From contig CAJTVI010000006.1 of assembly GCA_910579545.1 (NCBI GenBank), positions 12,110 through 76,109 of the forward strand: 64,000 bases of DNA, read 5' to 3'. The translations under genes were made by a program, and so were the position numbers. This DNA comes from an uncultured Oscillospiraceae bacterium (lineage in GTDB: Bacteria; Bacillota; Clostridia; Oscillospirales; Ruminococcaceae). Below are positions 50,143-59,100 of this stretch, piece after piece (the stretch's first letter is position 1; every line of letters begins with the position of its first letter). The notes below the pieces were generated by a model. The model was not told where the DNA came from and ran no database searches. It saw only the letters and a program-made list of their open reading frames with translations.

Positions 50143-51348
50143 CTACGGAGCAGAATAGAAGGTTTTGTTTCTTCGATATTCCTGCGGGGTCATTCCCATC
50201 ACATTTTTGAATATTTTGGTAAAATAATTGTTGTCCTCATAACCCACATGCCGGCTGATGTCCTGAACCAGCAGCTGGCTGTTTTCCAAAAGGCTTGCAG
50301 CACGTTCGCAGCGCACCTGCATCACATACTGTTTTACAGTCTTTCCGGTTTCATTATGGAACAGCTTTGAAAAATGTTTCCGGGTCAGATGGTTGATCTC
50401 ACACAAAGTATGGATCGTAATGTCCTGGCTGATATGGGTATTGATATATTCAACGGCCCGCTTGACATAGGGCGAATAGCTTGTCCTGTTGTGCCTGTAA
50501 ATGAGCCCGCAAAATTCAAAAAGGTATTTTCGCTGCAGATCGTGCAATTGTTTCTCATCGACTGCGTGATGCATCTGCTGGGCATATTCCTGGCTGACAG
50601 CATCAATAACGATTGGAGAAAGGCCGGCTTTTAGCGCGCCCAAACGGGCCCATGTGCGGGTGATCGCGGCTCCTGCGACCCAATCACTGAGCTTGTCCGT
50701 TGCAAAATGATAGATGGCTTTGTCATTAAAGGTTTCAAACAGCTCCAATACCTGCTCGGTTTTGCCCTGAGAAATGAATTCGATGATCTGCAGCTCCCTT
50801 GCATACCGTTGCTGAACCACTTCCGCCTCCTCATGCTTCTGGGCAATGCGTGCCTGCTTTGCCGCGTTGGCCTGGGCCTCCATATCCACGGCCTCCAGCC
50901 CGTAGGCCGTGGAATTTCCAACCGTATTTTCCAAAAGCAGCTGGGCAACGTACACCACATATTCCTGTTCCAAAAGGGGCAGCTTGCAGTAGTAGAGCTT
51001 ATAGGGGAAAAAAGCGGATTCCTGCACACCGCAGTTGATCAACCGGACGCGGGCATCGTTATCCCGCCATGCGCTGCAGACAAACGGCCCCAAGACAACC
51101 CAGTCCGCGCCGCATTTGACAATAATGGTGTGCGTATTCAGCTTGTCGGACAGCACATAGATATGCCGTCCATCCTTTTTTTCAAAGAACACCCGCAGAC
51201 CTTCCGCGGTATACAGAGTTTGCACCTGGGGCAGCAGGCAGTAGTTTCCTTCGAATACTTTCAGGGGCTGGTTGTTCCCTCTCCAAACGGCCATTGGCAA
51301 TTCGCTTAATGCTGGAACCATAATTTGGGCAGACTCAATAAAATCCAT
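50143..51348 (-). CDS. AraC-family transcriptional regulator
   Basis: About 401 residues: an N-terminal sensor part (QTLYTAEGLRVFFEKKDGRH, GADWVVLGPFVCSAWRDND) of unknown ligand, a middle helical region, and a C-terminal AraC DNA-binding domain with both helix-turn-helix units (VEYINTHISQDITIHTLCEI, HLTRKHFSKLFHNETGKTV, and YEDNNYFTKIFKNVMGMTPQ followed by EYRR). ATG at 51348 follows AAGGTGTAACA; ATG at 51369 (after GGGGTG) is an alternative adding seven residues. It likely activates the uronide genes in response to an import product. Confidence 0.9.
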   Translation of the reverse strand: MDFIESAQIMVPALSELPMAVWRGNNQPLKVFEGNYCLLPQVQTLYTAEGLRVFFEKKDGRHIYVLSDKLNTHTIIVKCGADWVVLGPFVCSAWRDNDARVRLINCGVQESAFFPYKLYYCKLPLLEQEYVVYVAQLLLENTVGNSTAYGLEAVDMEAQANAAKQARIAQKHEEAEVVQQRYARELQIIEFISQGKTEQVLELFETFNDKAIYHFATDKLSDWVAGAAITRTWARLGALKAGLSPIVIDAVSQEYAQQMHHAVDEKQLHDLQRKYLFEFCGLIYRHNRTSYSPYVKRAVEYINTHISQDITIHTLCEINHLTRKHFSKLFHNETGKTVKQYVMQVRCERAASLLENSQLLVQDISRHVGYEDNNYFTKIFKNVMGMTPQEYRRNKTFYSAP

Positions 51349-51419
51349 TGTTACACCTTCATTAAACAAACACCCCGGCAGGGAAAAGCCGATATCCTTG
51401 CGCTGGGGTTCTTACCAGC

Positions 51420-52754
51420 TCAGTATCCGTACTTACCGCGTTTTGCGGCCAGAAAGATGGCACAGAGCAGCATCGCCATGCCCTCTGCCACCACCACCGA
51501 GGCCCATACCCCGTTGATGCCCCACAGCCGGGGCATCAGCAGCACTGCGCCCGCCTGAAAGACAAGGGTGCGCAGAAAGGAGATGAGCGCCGAGGTCAGC
51601 CCATCCCCCAAGGCCGTGAAAAAGCCCGAGCCGAAGATGGCAAAGCCCATTAGCGAAAAGGAGAGTGCAAAGATACGAAAACCGGAAACGGTCAGATCCA
51701 GCAGCGCGGGATCGTAGCCCACAAAGATGCGGGCCAGCGGCATCGCCAGTAATTGGCCCGCCGCCAGCATCAGCAGCCCAAACCCGCCGGTCATCCGCAG
51801 GCTCTGATGCAGAAGGCCATGCAGTTCGGTATGGTTTTGTGCGCCGTAGTGATAGCCAACCACCGGGGAGGTTCCAATCGAATAACCAATAAATGTACCG
51901 GAAAAGATTAGGCTGACATACATCATTACCCCATAGGCTGCCACCCCATTTTCCCCGGCGTACCGCAGTAGCTGCAGGTTGTACAGCATACTTACCAGGC
52001 TCATGGAAATGTTGCTCATAAATTCCGATGTGCCGTTGCCGACCGCCCGCAGTACCGCCCGTCCCTCAAACCGGGTGGACCCCAGCCGCAGCAGGCTGCT
52101 GTTTTTGCGAAAGAAATAAAGCAGCGGTATCCCACCACCCACCGTCTGGCTCAAGGCCGTGGCAATGGCGGCACCGGCCAGCTTGTGCGGTTGGGGCAGA
52201 AGCGGCACAAGCAGGGCGTCCAGCAGGATGTTGGTCAGCCCAGCCAGCAGGGTCACAACAAATCCAAGCTGGGGCTTTTCGGCGGCAGCAAAAAAGCTCT
52301 GGAACAACAACTGCAGCACATAAAAGGGCAGAGCCGCCAGGATGATGCGGGCATAGAGTACGCAGCAGTTCAGCAGTTCGCCCTCAGCGCCCAGCGCGAT
52401 CGAGATGGGGCGGATGAATAGAAAGCCCAGCACCGCCGCCAAAACCCCAAGCCCCAATGCGGTGAATGTGAACAGCGAGAAATAACGGTTTGCGCGTTCG
52501 CTGTCCCCTTTGCCAAAGGTTTGGGCCACGATCGCGCTGCCGCCGGTGCCGAACATGAAGCCGATGGTAGCTACTATCATCAGAAAAGGCATGATGAGGT
52601 TGACCGCCGCAAAGGGTGTTTTGCCTGCGAAATTGGATACAAAAAAGCCGTCTACTACCCCATAAATCGAGGTAAAGATCATCATGGCGATGGAAGGCAG
52701 GGTAAAACGGATGAGCCTGCCATAGGTAAAGTGGTCGGAAAGCTGGATTTTCAT
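51420..52754 (-). CDS. MATE-family efflux transporter
   Basis: About 444 residues, twelve hydrophobic segments, with the MATE N terminus FTLPSIAMMIFTSIYGVVDG and FVSNFAGKTPFAAVNLIMPF, GFMFGTGGSAIVAQTFGKGD. MATE proteins export drugs or metabolites using Na+ or H+. Start ATG at 52754 follows GGGAGGGAACCGC; the frame to 52802 lacks a ribosome site. It lies upstream of and on the same strand as the AraC gene. Confidence 0.9.
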   Translation of the reverse strand: MKIQLSDHFTYGRLIRFTLPSIAMMIFTSIYGVVDGFFVSNFAGKTPFAAVNLIMPFLMIVATIGFMFGTGGSAIVAQTFGKGDSERANRYFSLFTFTALGLGVLAAVLGFLFIRPISIALGAEGELLNCCVLYARIILAALPFYVLQLLFQSFFAAAEKPQLGFVVTLLAGLTNILLDALLVPLLPQPHKLAGAAIATALSQTVGGGIPLLYFFRKNSSLLRLGSTRFEGRAVLRAVGNGTSEFMSNISMSLVSMLYNLQLLRYAGENGVAAYGVMMYVSLIFSGTFIGYSIGTSPVVGYHYGAQNHTELHGLLHQSLRMTGGFGLLMLAAGQLLAMPLARIFVGYDPALLDLTVSGFRIFALSFSLMGFAIFGSGFFTALGDGLTSALISFLRTLVFQAGAVLLMPRLWGINGVWASVVVAEGMAMLLCAIFLAAKRGKYGY

Positions 52755-53155
52755 GCGGTTCCCTCCCATAGCATGCAAACGAATCACGGCTTGCCGGATC
52801 ATCTGGTTTTTATTGTAGCATGAAAAGGCGCAAATCCGTTAGAACAAAAATCCTTCCATTAGAAAAAATTGGAAGATAACCCATACATGAAGGACGCTTC
52901 TGGTCTATCACCCTGCGCGAACGCTGTGAAACTCGACGAAACCATCCCCCTGTTTTTACTAATATTCTCCGTTCTGTTCTAACGAACAAAAAAGGGGATG
53001 TGATACAATAAAAATAATTGCAAATCAAAAGGACAGGGAACAGACAGCCTGAAATCTCAAGCAAGGGCTAAAACCCGACAATCCATCTGTTTTTTCTGCC
53101 AATCTGCTGCAGATCACATGGATGGCGCCAAATAAAAAGAACAAGGGGGTTTATC
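52755..53155. promoter_or_regulatory. divergent control region between MATE and GH3 genes
   Basis: AT-rich. It contains an exact 10-bp inverted repeat CGTTAGAACA (52837-52846) / TGTTCTAACG (52975-52984) and a rightward -10-like TACAAT (53004-53009) without a clear -35. GH3 has the ribosome site AAGGGGGTTTATC. No gene is supported here. Confidence 0.45.
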
Positions 53156-55381
53156 ATGGTAAGAAAAGCATCCGAACAGGTACGCCGCTATTACAACGAG
53201 GATGGGCCGGAGATCAGCACGGTCGGCCGCAGGGTCATCCAGCAGGATGGACTGTATTTTAAGGATTTGGATGGCAGCGGCAAGGTATCTGCGGTCAACG
53301 ACTGGCGGCTGCCGGCCTGTCAGCGCGCGGCAGCCTATGCCGCGATCCTGACCGTGCCAGAAAAGCTGGGACAGCTGTTTATTGCTGACTGGCGGATGGG
53401 CATTCGGCAAAAAGACCCAGACAAGCGGGATCAGACCGGCCTGCTGGACGAGGGGACGATCAAGAAAGGCGAAAACATTTTTGCCGAGCAGGACCTGCCC
53501 GGCACCACAGACGCCTTAAAGGGCTGGTTTGTCCGCCATTTTATCATCCGTGACAATGTGCCGCCTCACGACCTTGCCGACTGGCACAACCAGCTCCATG
53601 CATTGGCCGAGGAATGCGAGCATTTTGTTCCGGTGCAGACGGCCTCCAATTCCCGCAATGAGAACGGCGAGGTCGTATTTGGCATGAACGATGGGGCGGG
53701 GGAATTTGCAACATGGCCCGGCACACTGGGGATTGCAGCTGCTGTGCGGGGGGATTCCATCCAGATCATTGATGAATTTGCAGACTGTATCCGCCGGGAA
53801 TGGAACGCAGCTGGGCTGCGCAAGGGCTATATGTATATGGCCGATGTGGTAACCGATCCGCGCTGGCAGCGCACATACGGGACCTTTGGCGAGGATCCGG
53901 CTCTGATCTGCAAGATTTTTGAACATCTCATCCCTCGCATCCAGGGCAGCGGGGATGGCCCAACCCCGGATGGCGTTGCCATGACCGTGAAGCATTTCCC
54001 CGGCGGCGGCGCGCGCGAAAATGGCTTTGATCCGCACTATGCGATGGGCCAATGGAACGTTTACGCCACCGAGGGCAGCCTTGACCGGTACCATCTGCCG
54101 GGCTTCCGCACCGCTGTTGCGCACAACACATCCTCCATCATGCCTTATTACGCAAAGCCTGCCGAGGCCAAAAGCAGGCCGCAGACGGCCGAGAGCGGAA
54201 AAATTGAGATGCAGCCGTATGGCTTTGCGTTCAACAGGCCCTTTGTCCATGACCTTTTGCGTCAAAAAATGGGCTTTCAGGGCTACATCAACTCCGACTC
54301 CGGCGTGCTGCACTCGATGGCCTGGGGTGTGGAGAAGCTGGACGTGCCGGAACGCATCGCCTTTGCGGTGGGCTACGCCGGAACCGACATCATCAGCGGC
54401 TCGTTTGATCCGGATGACGCGATGGCGGCATACGAACGCGGCAAAAACGGCTACTATGAGGATCACCCGGTACCCACCGGGTTTACTAAAGAGCAGCTGG
54501 TGCTGACCGATGCCGCGCTCGACCGCGCGGTGACCAATACCCTGACCGAGATGTTCCAACTTGGGATGTTTGAAAACCCTTACCGCGACCCTGCCAATGC
54601 CGACGCCGTGGCGGCCAATGCCGCTGACCAGTCCAGTGCCGCCCGTGCCCACCGTAAAAGCGTGGTTTTGCTGAAGAATGACGGCACCTTGCCCATCACA
54701 CCGGAAAAGCTGGCCGGCAAAAAGATTTACGCTGAGGCATTCCACAAGCTGCCGGAGCGGGCGGCGCAGGCCACTGCGGAACTGAAAGGGTTGTTGTGCG
54801 GCCTTATGCTGGTGGATACGCCCCAGCAGGCCGATTTGGCTATCCTGCTGCTGGCCCCCTCCAGCGGGGAATATTTCAACGCCACCCCCGGCTACCTGGA
54901 GTTGGATCTTTGCGATGGCAAGGTTGTGCCGAATGTGGACAGCGAGGGGCGCCCTCTGTCCGAAACCCATGTTGAAACAACCCTTGCGGGCGCTGGCCGC
55001 ATCGCACAAATCGCCGCGGCGGTTCACGCAAACGGGGGCAAGGTTATTGCCAATGTCAATGTTACGCTGGCATGGCAGCTTGGCAATGTTGAGCCTTTGG
55101 TGGATGCCCTGACAGCCGGTTTTGATACCTTGCCCGAAGCGGTGCTGGATGTAATGCGCGGCCGGTTTGCCCCGACTGGTCGGCTGCCGCTGACCCTCCC
55201 GCGAGGGGATGCGGTGCTGGCAGTGGACGCAAACGGCGTTTGCATCAGCCCCAACGATGTGCCTGGCTACGACAAGGACCTCTATCTGCCTGACCGTCTC
55301 AAGGACGAGAACGGCAAGGCCTATGCCTATCGGGATGCTGCCGGAAACTACTATGAGCTGGATTTTGGGCTTTGCTATTGA
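53156..55381 (+). CDS. GH3 family glycoside hydrolase
   Basis: A 741-residue GH3 enzyme. Seen: the GH3 N-terminal barrel with VPEKLGQLFIADW, GMNDGAGEFATWPGTLGIAA, MYMADVVTDPRWQRTYGTFG (the usual DPRWGR..E..GEDP pattern), MTVKHFPGGGAREN (KHFPG motif), and the nucleophile strand MGFQGYINSDSGVLHSMAWG with Asp in SDSG; then the C-terminal domain (RKSVVLLKNDGTLPI, LPLTLPRGD). No signal peptide, so it acts on imported oligosaccharides, probably removing sugars after GH88 takes the unsaturated uronide. It is the only rightward gene of the cluster and ends in a strong terminator. Confidence 0.9.
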   Translation: MVRKASEQVRRYYNEDGPEISTVGRRVIQQDGLYFKDLDGSGKVSAVNDWRLPACQRAAAYAAILTVPEKLGQLFIADWRMGIRQKDPDKRDQTGLLDEGTIKKGENIFAEQDLPGTTDALKGWFVRHFIIRDNVPPHDLADWHNQLHALAEECEHFVPVQTASNSRNENGEVVFGMNDGAGEFATWPGTLGIAAAVRGDSIQIIDEFADCIRREWNAAGLRKGYMYMADVVTDPRWQRTYGTFGEDPALICKIFEHLIPRIQGSGDGPTPDGVAMTVKHFPGGGARENGFDPHYAMGQWNVYATEGSLDRYHLPGFRTAVAHNTSSIMPYYAKPAEAKSRPQTAESGKIEMQPYGFAFNRPFVHDLLRQKMGFQGYINSDSGVLHSMAWGVEKLDVPERIAFAVGYAGTDIISGSFDPDDAMAAYERGKNGYYEDHPVPTGFTKEQLVLTDAALDRAVTNTLTEMFQLGMFENPYRDPANADAVAANAADQSSAARAHRKSVVLLKNDGTLPITPEKLAGKKIYAEAFHKLPERAAQATAELKGLLCGLMLVDTPQQADLAILLLAPSSGEYFNATPGYLELDLCDGKVVPNVDSEGRPLSETHVETTLAGAGRIAQIAAAVHANGGKVIANVNVTLAWQLGNVEPLVDALTAGFDTLPEAVLDVMRGRFAPTGRLPLTLPRGDAVLAVDANGVCISPNDVPGYDKDLYLPDRLKDENGKAYAYRDAAGNYYELDFGLCY

Positions 55382-55413
55382 TACAATATCAGGCTTTCTG
55401 AATTACCCTTTTT

Positions 55414-55433
55414 AGGTTGTTGTTGTTGTTGTT
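55414..55433. repeat. (GTT)n simple repeat
   Basis: Six to seven GTT units just downstream of the GH3 stop; no function suggested. Confidence 0.7.
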
Positions 55434-55444
55434 TGCCAACCGAT

Positions 55445-55503
55445 AAGCCGCAGGGCCGGCGAACTTGCAGGAGAAAGCAAGTTCGCCGGCTCTGCGGCTT
55501 TTT
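55445..55503 (+). terminator. rho-independent terminator of GH3 gene
   Basis: A 24-bp stem with one mismatch (AAGCCGCAGGGCCGG... pairing with ...CCGGCTCTGCGGCTT), 8-base loop, followed by TTT. Confidence 0.9.
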
Positions 55504-55560
55504 GATTGCAAAAAACAGCCGCTTGATTCAGTCGGGATCGAAGCGACCACTCCTGTCTTG

Positions 55561-55893
55561 GGCGAAAGCAGCTTCCACACTGGCACCGACATCGCGGCCC
55601 CCGAGGGGACGCCGATCCTGGCCGCGGCAAACGGCACGGTTACCCTTGCCAACGGTACAGACCTATGGGGCGGCGGATATGGGTACTATGTAAAAATCAG
55701 CCATGGCGGCGGCATGGAAACGCTTTATGCGCATTGCTCCGCCATCTGCGTCACCCCCGGCCGGATCGTCCGGAAAGGCGAGGTGATCGGCTATGTGGGC
55801 AGTACCGGCAATTCAACAGGCAATCATCTGCATTTTGAAATCGATATAAACGGCGAAAGGGTGGATGCGCTTTTATATTATCATGAGCCATGA
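55561..55893 (+). pseudogene. M23 peptidase gene fragment (duplicate of ICE hydrolase 3' end)
   Basis: Reads GESSFHTGTDIAAPEGTPIL onward to TGNHLHFEIDINGERVDALL and a natural-looking end YYHEP. Compared with 43524-43713, the first 190 bases differ at only about four positions; the following 95 bases differ at about 19, so the copy is mosaic. The homology begins abruptly at base 55561, after the GH3 terminator, and there is no start codon with a ribosome site; the M23 zinc residues are present but the rest of the protein is missing. It is best read as the remnant of a second ICE M23 gene left by recombination. Confidence 0.75.
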
Positions 55894-55926
55894 GGCAGCT
55901 TCATCACAACTGCGGAAGAATACATA

Positions 55927-55970
55927 AGCTACTTGCACAATCATCAATGGCGAAAATTGTGCAAGTAGCT
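55927..55970. repeat. 15-bp perfect inverted repeat
   Basis: AGCTACTTGCACAAT, 14-base spacer, ATTGTGCAAGTAGCT. It lies between the M23 remnant and the YD gene promoter; there is no T-run, so an operator or a mobile-element scar is as likely as a terminator. Confidence 0.65.
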
Positions 55971-55999
55971 AAACTTTCGTCACAAACTGACCTTTTTCG

Positions 56000-56028
56000 T
56001 TGCAAATATGGGTGTCAGGATATGTAAT
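56000..56028 (+). promoter_or_regulatory. sigma-A promoter of YD-repeat gene
   Basis: TTGCAA (56000-56005), 17-base spacer, TGTAAT (56023-56028), giving a leader of about 85 bases. Confidence 0.6.
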
Positions 56029-56120
56029 ATATGACCGGCCAAATTAGGATCGGTAAATTTGGGTTGGTTGATCCTTCACAGCAACGGCCCTCAAAGCAAC
56101 GAAAACAGGAGGAATTGCAA

Positions 56121-59100
56121 ATGAAGAACAAACTATTCCAACGGACGCTTGCCATGATCCTCTGCGTGGCAATGTCGATCACCATGCTGCCCCTTTCGGT
56201 AATCGCAGCGCCAGTCAGGCAGGCCAATGTGACCTTTCACATGGCCTATTTGGACAACAATCAGCTTGTGTCTGCCTCCTATGACGATGAATCCAAAGGT
56301 GCTGAATATAAATACGACCGCCCCATGTACATCCGGTTTACCTGGCCGGTCAACACCCAGCAGCTCCAGGTTTCCATTGCGGGTCCGGTCAGCGGAACTC
56401 TGTATGGATACTCGTATAGAGGCCATGTAGAGAATACCGCGTCCATGAATGAGCCGGTTTATAAGAAAACCGGCATGACAGAAAGCCAGATCCTCAATGC
56501 GCTCAGGGTCTTTAGTAACAGCTATTATATGCCCCTTACCCAGACCTTTGCCGTAAGCAAGGACGGCAAAACCAACTCGAGCAAGGGCCCATCAACGGGC
56601 GGCCCCAACAAGCCCAACGCCGCGGCCCCCTCCGCCAACTTTGCCCTGCCCGCGCCCACCCCGGCAGCCCCGGAAGCAGCCGCCACCCCGGCCCCGGAGG
56701 AAACCCCGGCCACACCCGAGCCGACCAAGACCCCGGAAGCTGCTGCCACCCCGGAACCGGCCTCCACCCCGGAGTCCCAGCCCACCGCGGAACCCACCCC
56801 AGAACCGACCTCTGCCCCGGAACCGGAGGCCACCCCGGAACCTTCCGTCCAGCCCTCTGCCCAGCCTGAGGCTGCGCCCGAGGCCACGCCCATGCCCGCC
56901 GGCCTGCTGCCGGACGGCACCCTCAGTGCGCAGGGCCTCATGCCCTACCTTGCCGCCCGCGCAGCCTATGCGCCGGAGGATGAGACCGAAGCCCCGGCCC
57001 CGACCGAGGAACCCACTCCCGCGCCCACCGAGGCGCCTGCCCCGGAACCCCAGCCGACTGAGGAACCCACCCCGGAGCCGACCGAGGCCCCGGCCACTCC
57101 CGCGCCCACCGAAGAGCCCACCCCGGAGCCCACCGCGACCCCGGAGCCTTCCACTACCCCTGAACCCAGCGCCACCCCGGAGCCCACCATGACCCCGGAG
57201 CCTTCTGCAACCCCTGAACCTTCTGCAACCCCTGAACCTTCTGCCACCCCGGAACCTTCCGAAGAACCCACGGAAGATACAGACCCCGCCGCGGCTGCCG
57301 AGGAGATTCTTGCAGCCGTGATCGAGGCGTTCCACCTGACAGACGAGCAGCTGGCCGCCATGGCCCCCGAGCAGTTCGTTTCGTATGCCCTTTACCTCGG
57401 CTATGAGTTGGACGAGGAGTTCTACGCGTACTTTGATGAAGCCAGCCTGTTTGCCGACCCGAACGACGGCAACGGCAACTCGGGCAGCCTGCTCGGTACC
57501 TTCTATAACTACATCGTGTGGGACGGCCGCGTCTTTGATGGCAGCAGTCCCAAATACCTGCTCTCGGGCAATTACACCATCACCTTCACGGATGGCATTT
57601 ACAAGGCGACCCTGCCCTTCACAGTGCCGGACCATGGTCAGGACGAACTCATCCAAAAGGTCAATGAAAACGGCGGCGAGATGAGCGACGCCATTAAGGA
57701 CGAGCTGCGCCATCTCGGCGCCATGAACCCGCTCGGCGCAAAATCCGGCAACCCGACGATCGATACCGTCACCGGCAACGACCCGGTCGAGATGATCACC
57801 GGCGCGTTCGACTGGTCGTATTCCGACCTGTCCATCTTTGGCGATGCCCAGATGGACTTCACCCGCTCGTACAATTCCCGGCAGGCGCGGCTGGACGTGG
57901 CCGGGCTCGGCAGCGGCTGGAGCCACAGTTTCAATTACCGGATGGACATCTTCTACGACGACGTCGCGGTCTACCTGCCGAACGGCGGTTATATGGAGTT
58001 CCATAATAACGACGCGAACTTTACCCCCGAGAATGAAGATGATGAACCCACCGCCGTCTGGGAGACCGAATCCGGCAACCTGTATACCCTCGTCAATGAG
58101 GGGGACGGCTATCTCCTGACCGACGGCTACGGCAAGCGCATCTACTTTGACAGCGAGGGCCGGGGCCTGCAGGTCATCGACACGGACGGCCGGGTCACCT
58201 CCCTCGCGTATGACGGCGACCACCTTGCCCGTGTCACCACCGACACCGGCAGCTTCAGCTTTGGCTATGACGGCGACCACATCACCTCGGTCACGGACGG
58301 CGCGGGCCGCACTGTCCATTACAGCTATGCTGGGGACGACCTCGCCTCCACCACCAACCCGGACGGCGACACGCTGCGATATGCCTATACCGAGGACCAC
58401 TGGCTCACCACCGTCACCGACTTTAATGGCTCGGACATGATCCGCAACACCTATGATGACCACGGCCGGGTCATCCATCAGGAACTTGAAAACCGCGCCG
58501 CCGCGTCCTGGGGGTATGACACCGAACACCACACCACCACCATGACCACCGAGGACGGCAAGTCCCTCAGTGTTACATATAATGAGGATTTCCTCCTGCT
58601 GTCCCAGACCGACAACGCGGGTACCATCCGGTATGGGTACGATGCGCGCTCCCGCAAGACCAGCGAGACCGACCGGGGCGGCAATACCACCACCTATACC
58701 TATGTGGGCGATACCGCCAGGATCGCCAGCATCACCTACCCGGACGGCAGCACCGAGCATTTTGGCTATGACGGCGACCTGCCTACTTCGATTACCCAAA
58801 AGGACGGCACCGGCCTGACCTACGAGTACAATGGGCAGGGCAAGGTGACCCGCGTCACCGACGCGCGCGGCGGCGTGACCACCTACAGCTACGACGGCAA
58901 GGGCTTCCTTGTCTCCTCCACCGACGCCCTTGGCAATACCACCACCTACACCACCGACAGCAAGGGCAACATCACCTCGGCCACCGACCCGCTGGGCAAC
59001 GTCACCACCTATGAGTACGATTCGGCCGGCCGCCTGACCCGGCAGACCACCCCGCTGGGCCACAGCTATACCTATGCCTACTCGGAAGCGGGCAAGCTGG

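Larger units (their letters stand above)
55894..56120. promoter_or_regulatory. leader of YD-repeat gene
   Basis: Contains the 15-bp perfect inverted repeat at 55927-55970 and the promoter at 56000-56028; the YD gene starts with AGGAGGAATTGCAA before ATG 56121. Confidence 0.6.

Noticed and set aside
55414..55433. GTT microsatellite as phase-variable tract
   Set aside because: Lies after a stop codon and before a terminator, not in a gene or promoter.
55465..55893. Intact second M23 gene
   Set aside because: Its possible start lies inside the GH3 terminator hairpin and only the 3' part of the family is present.
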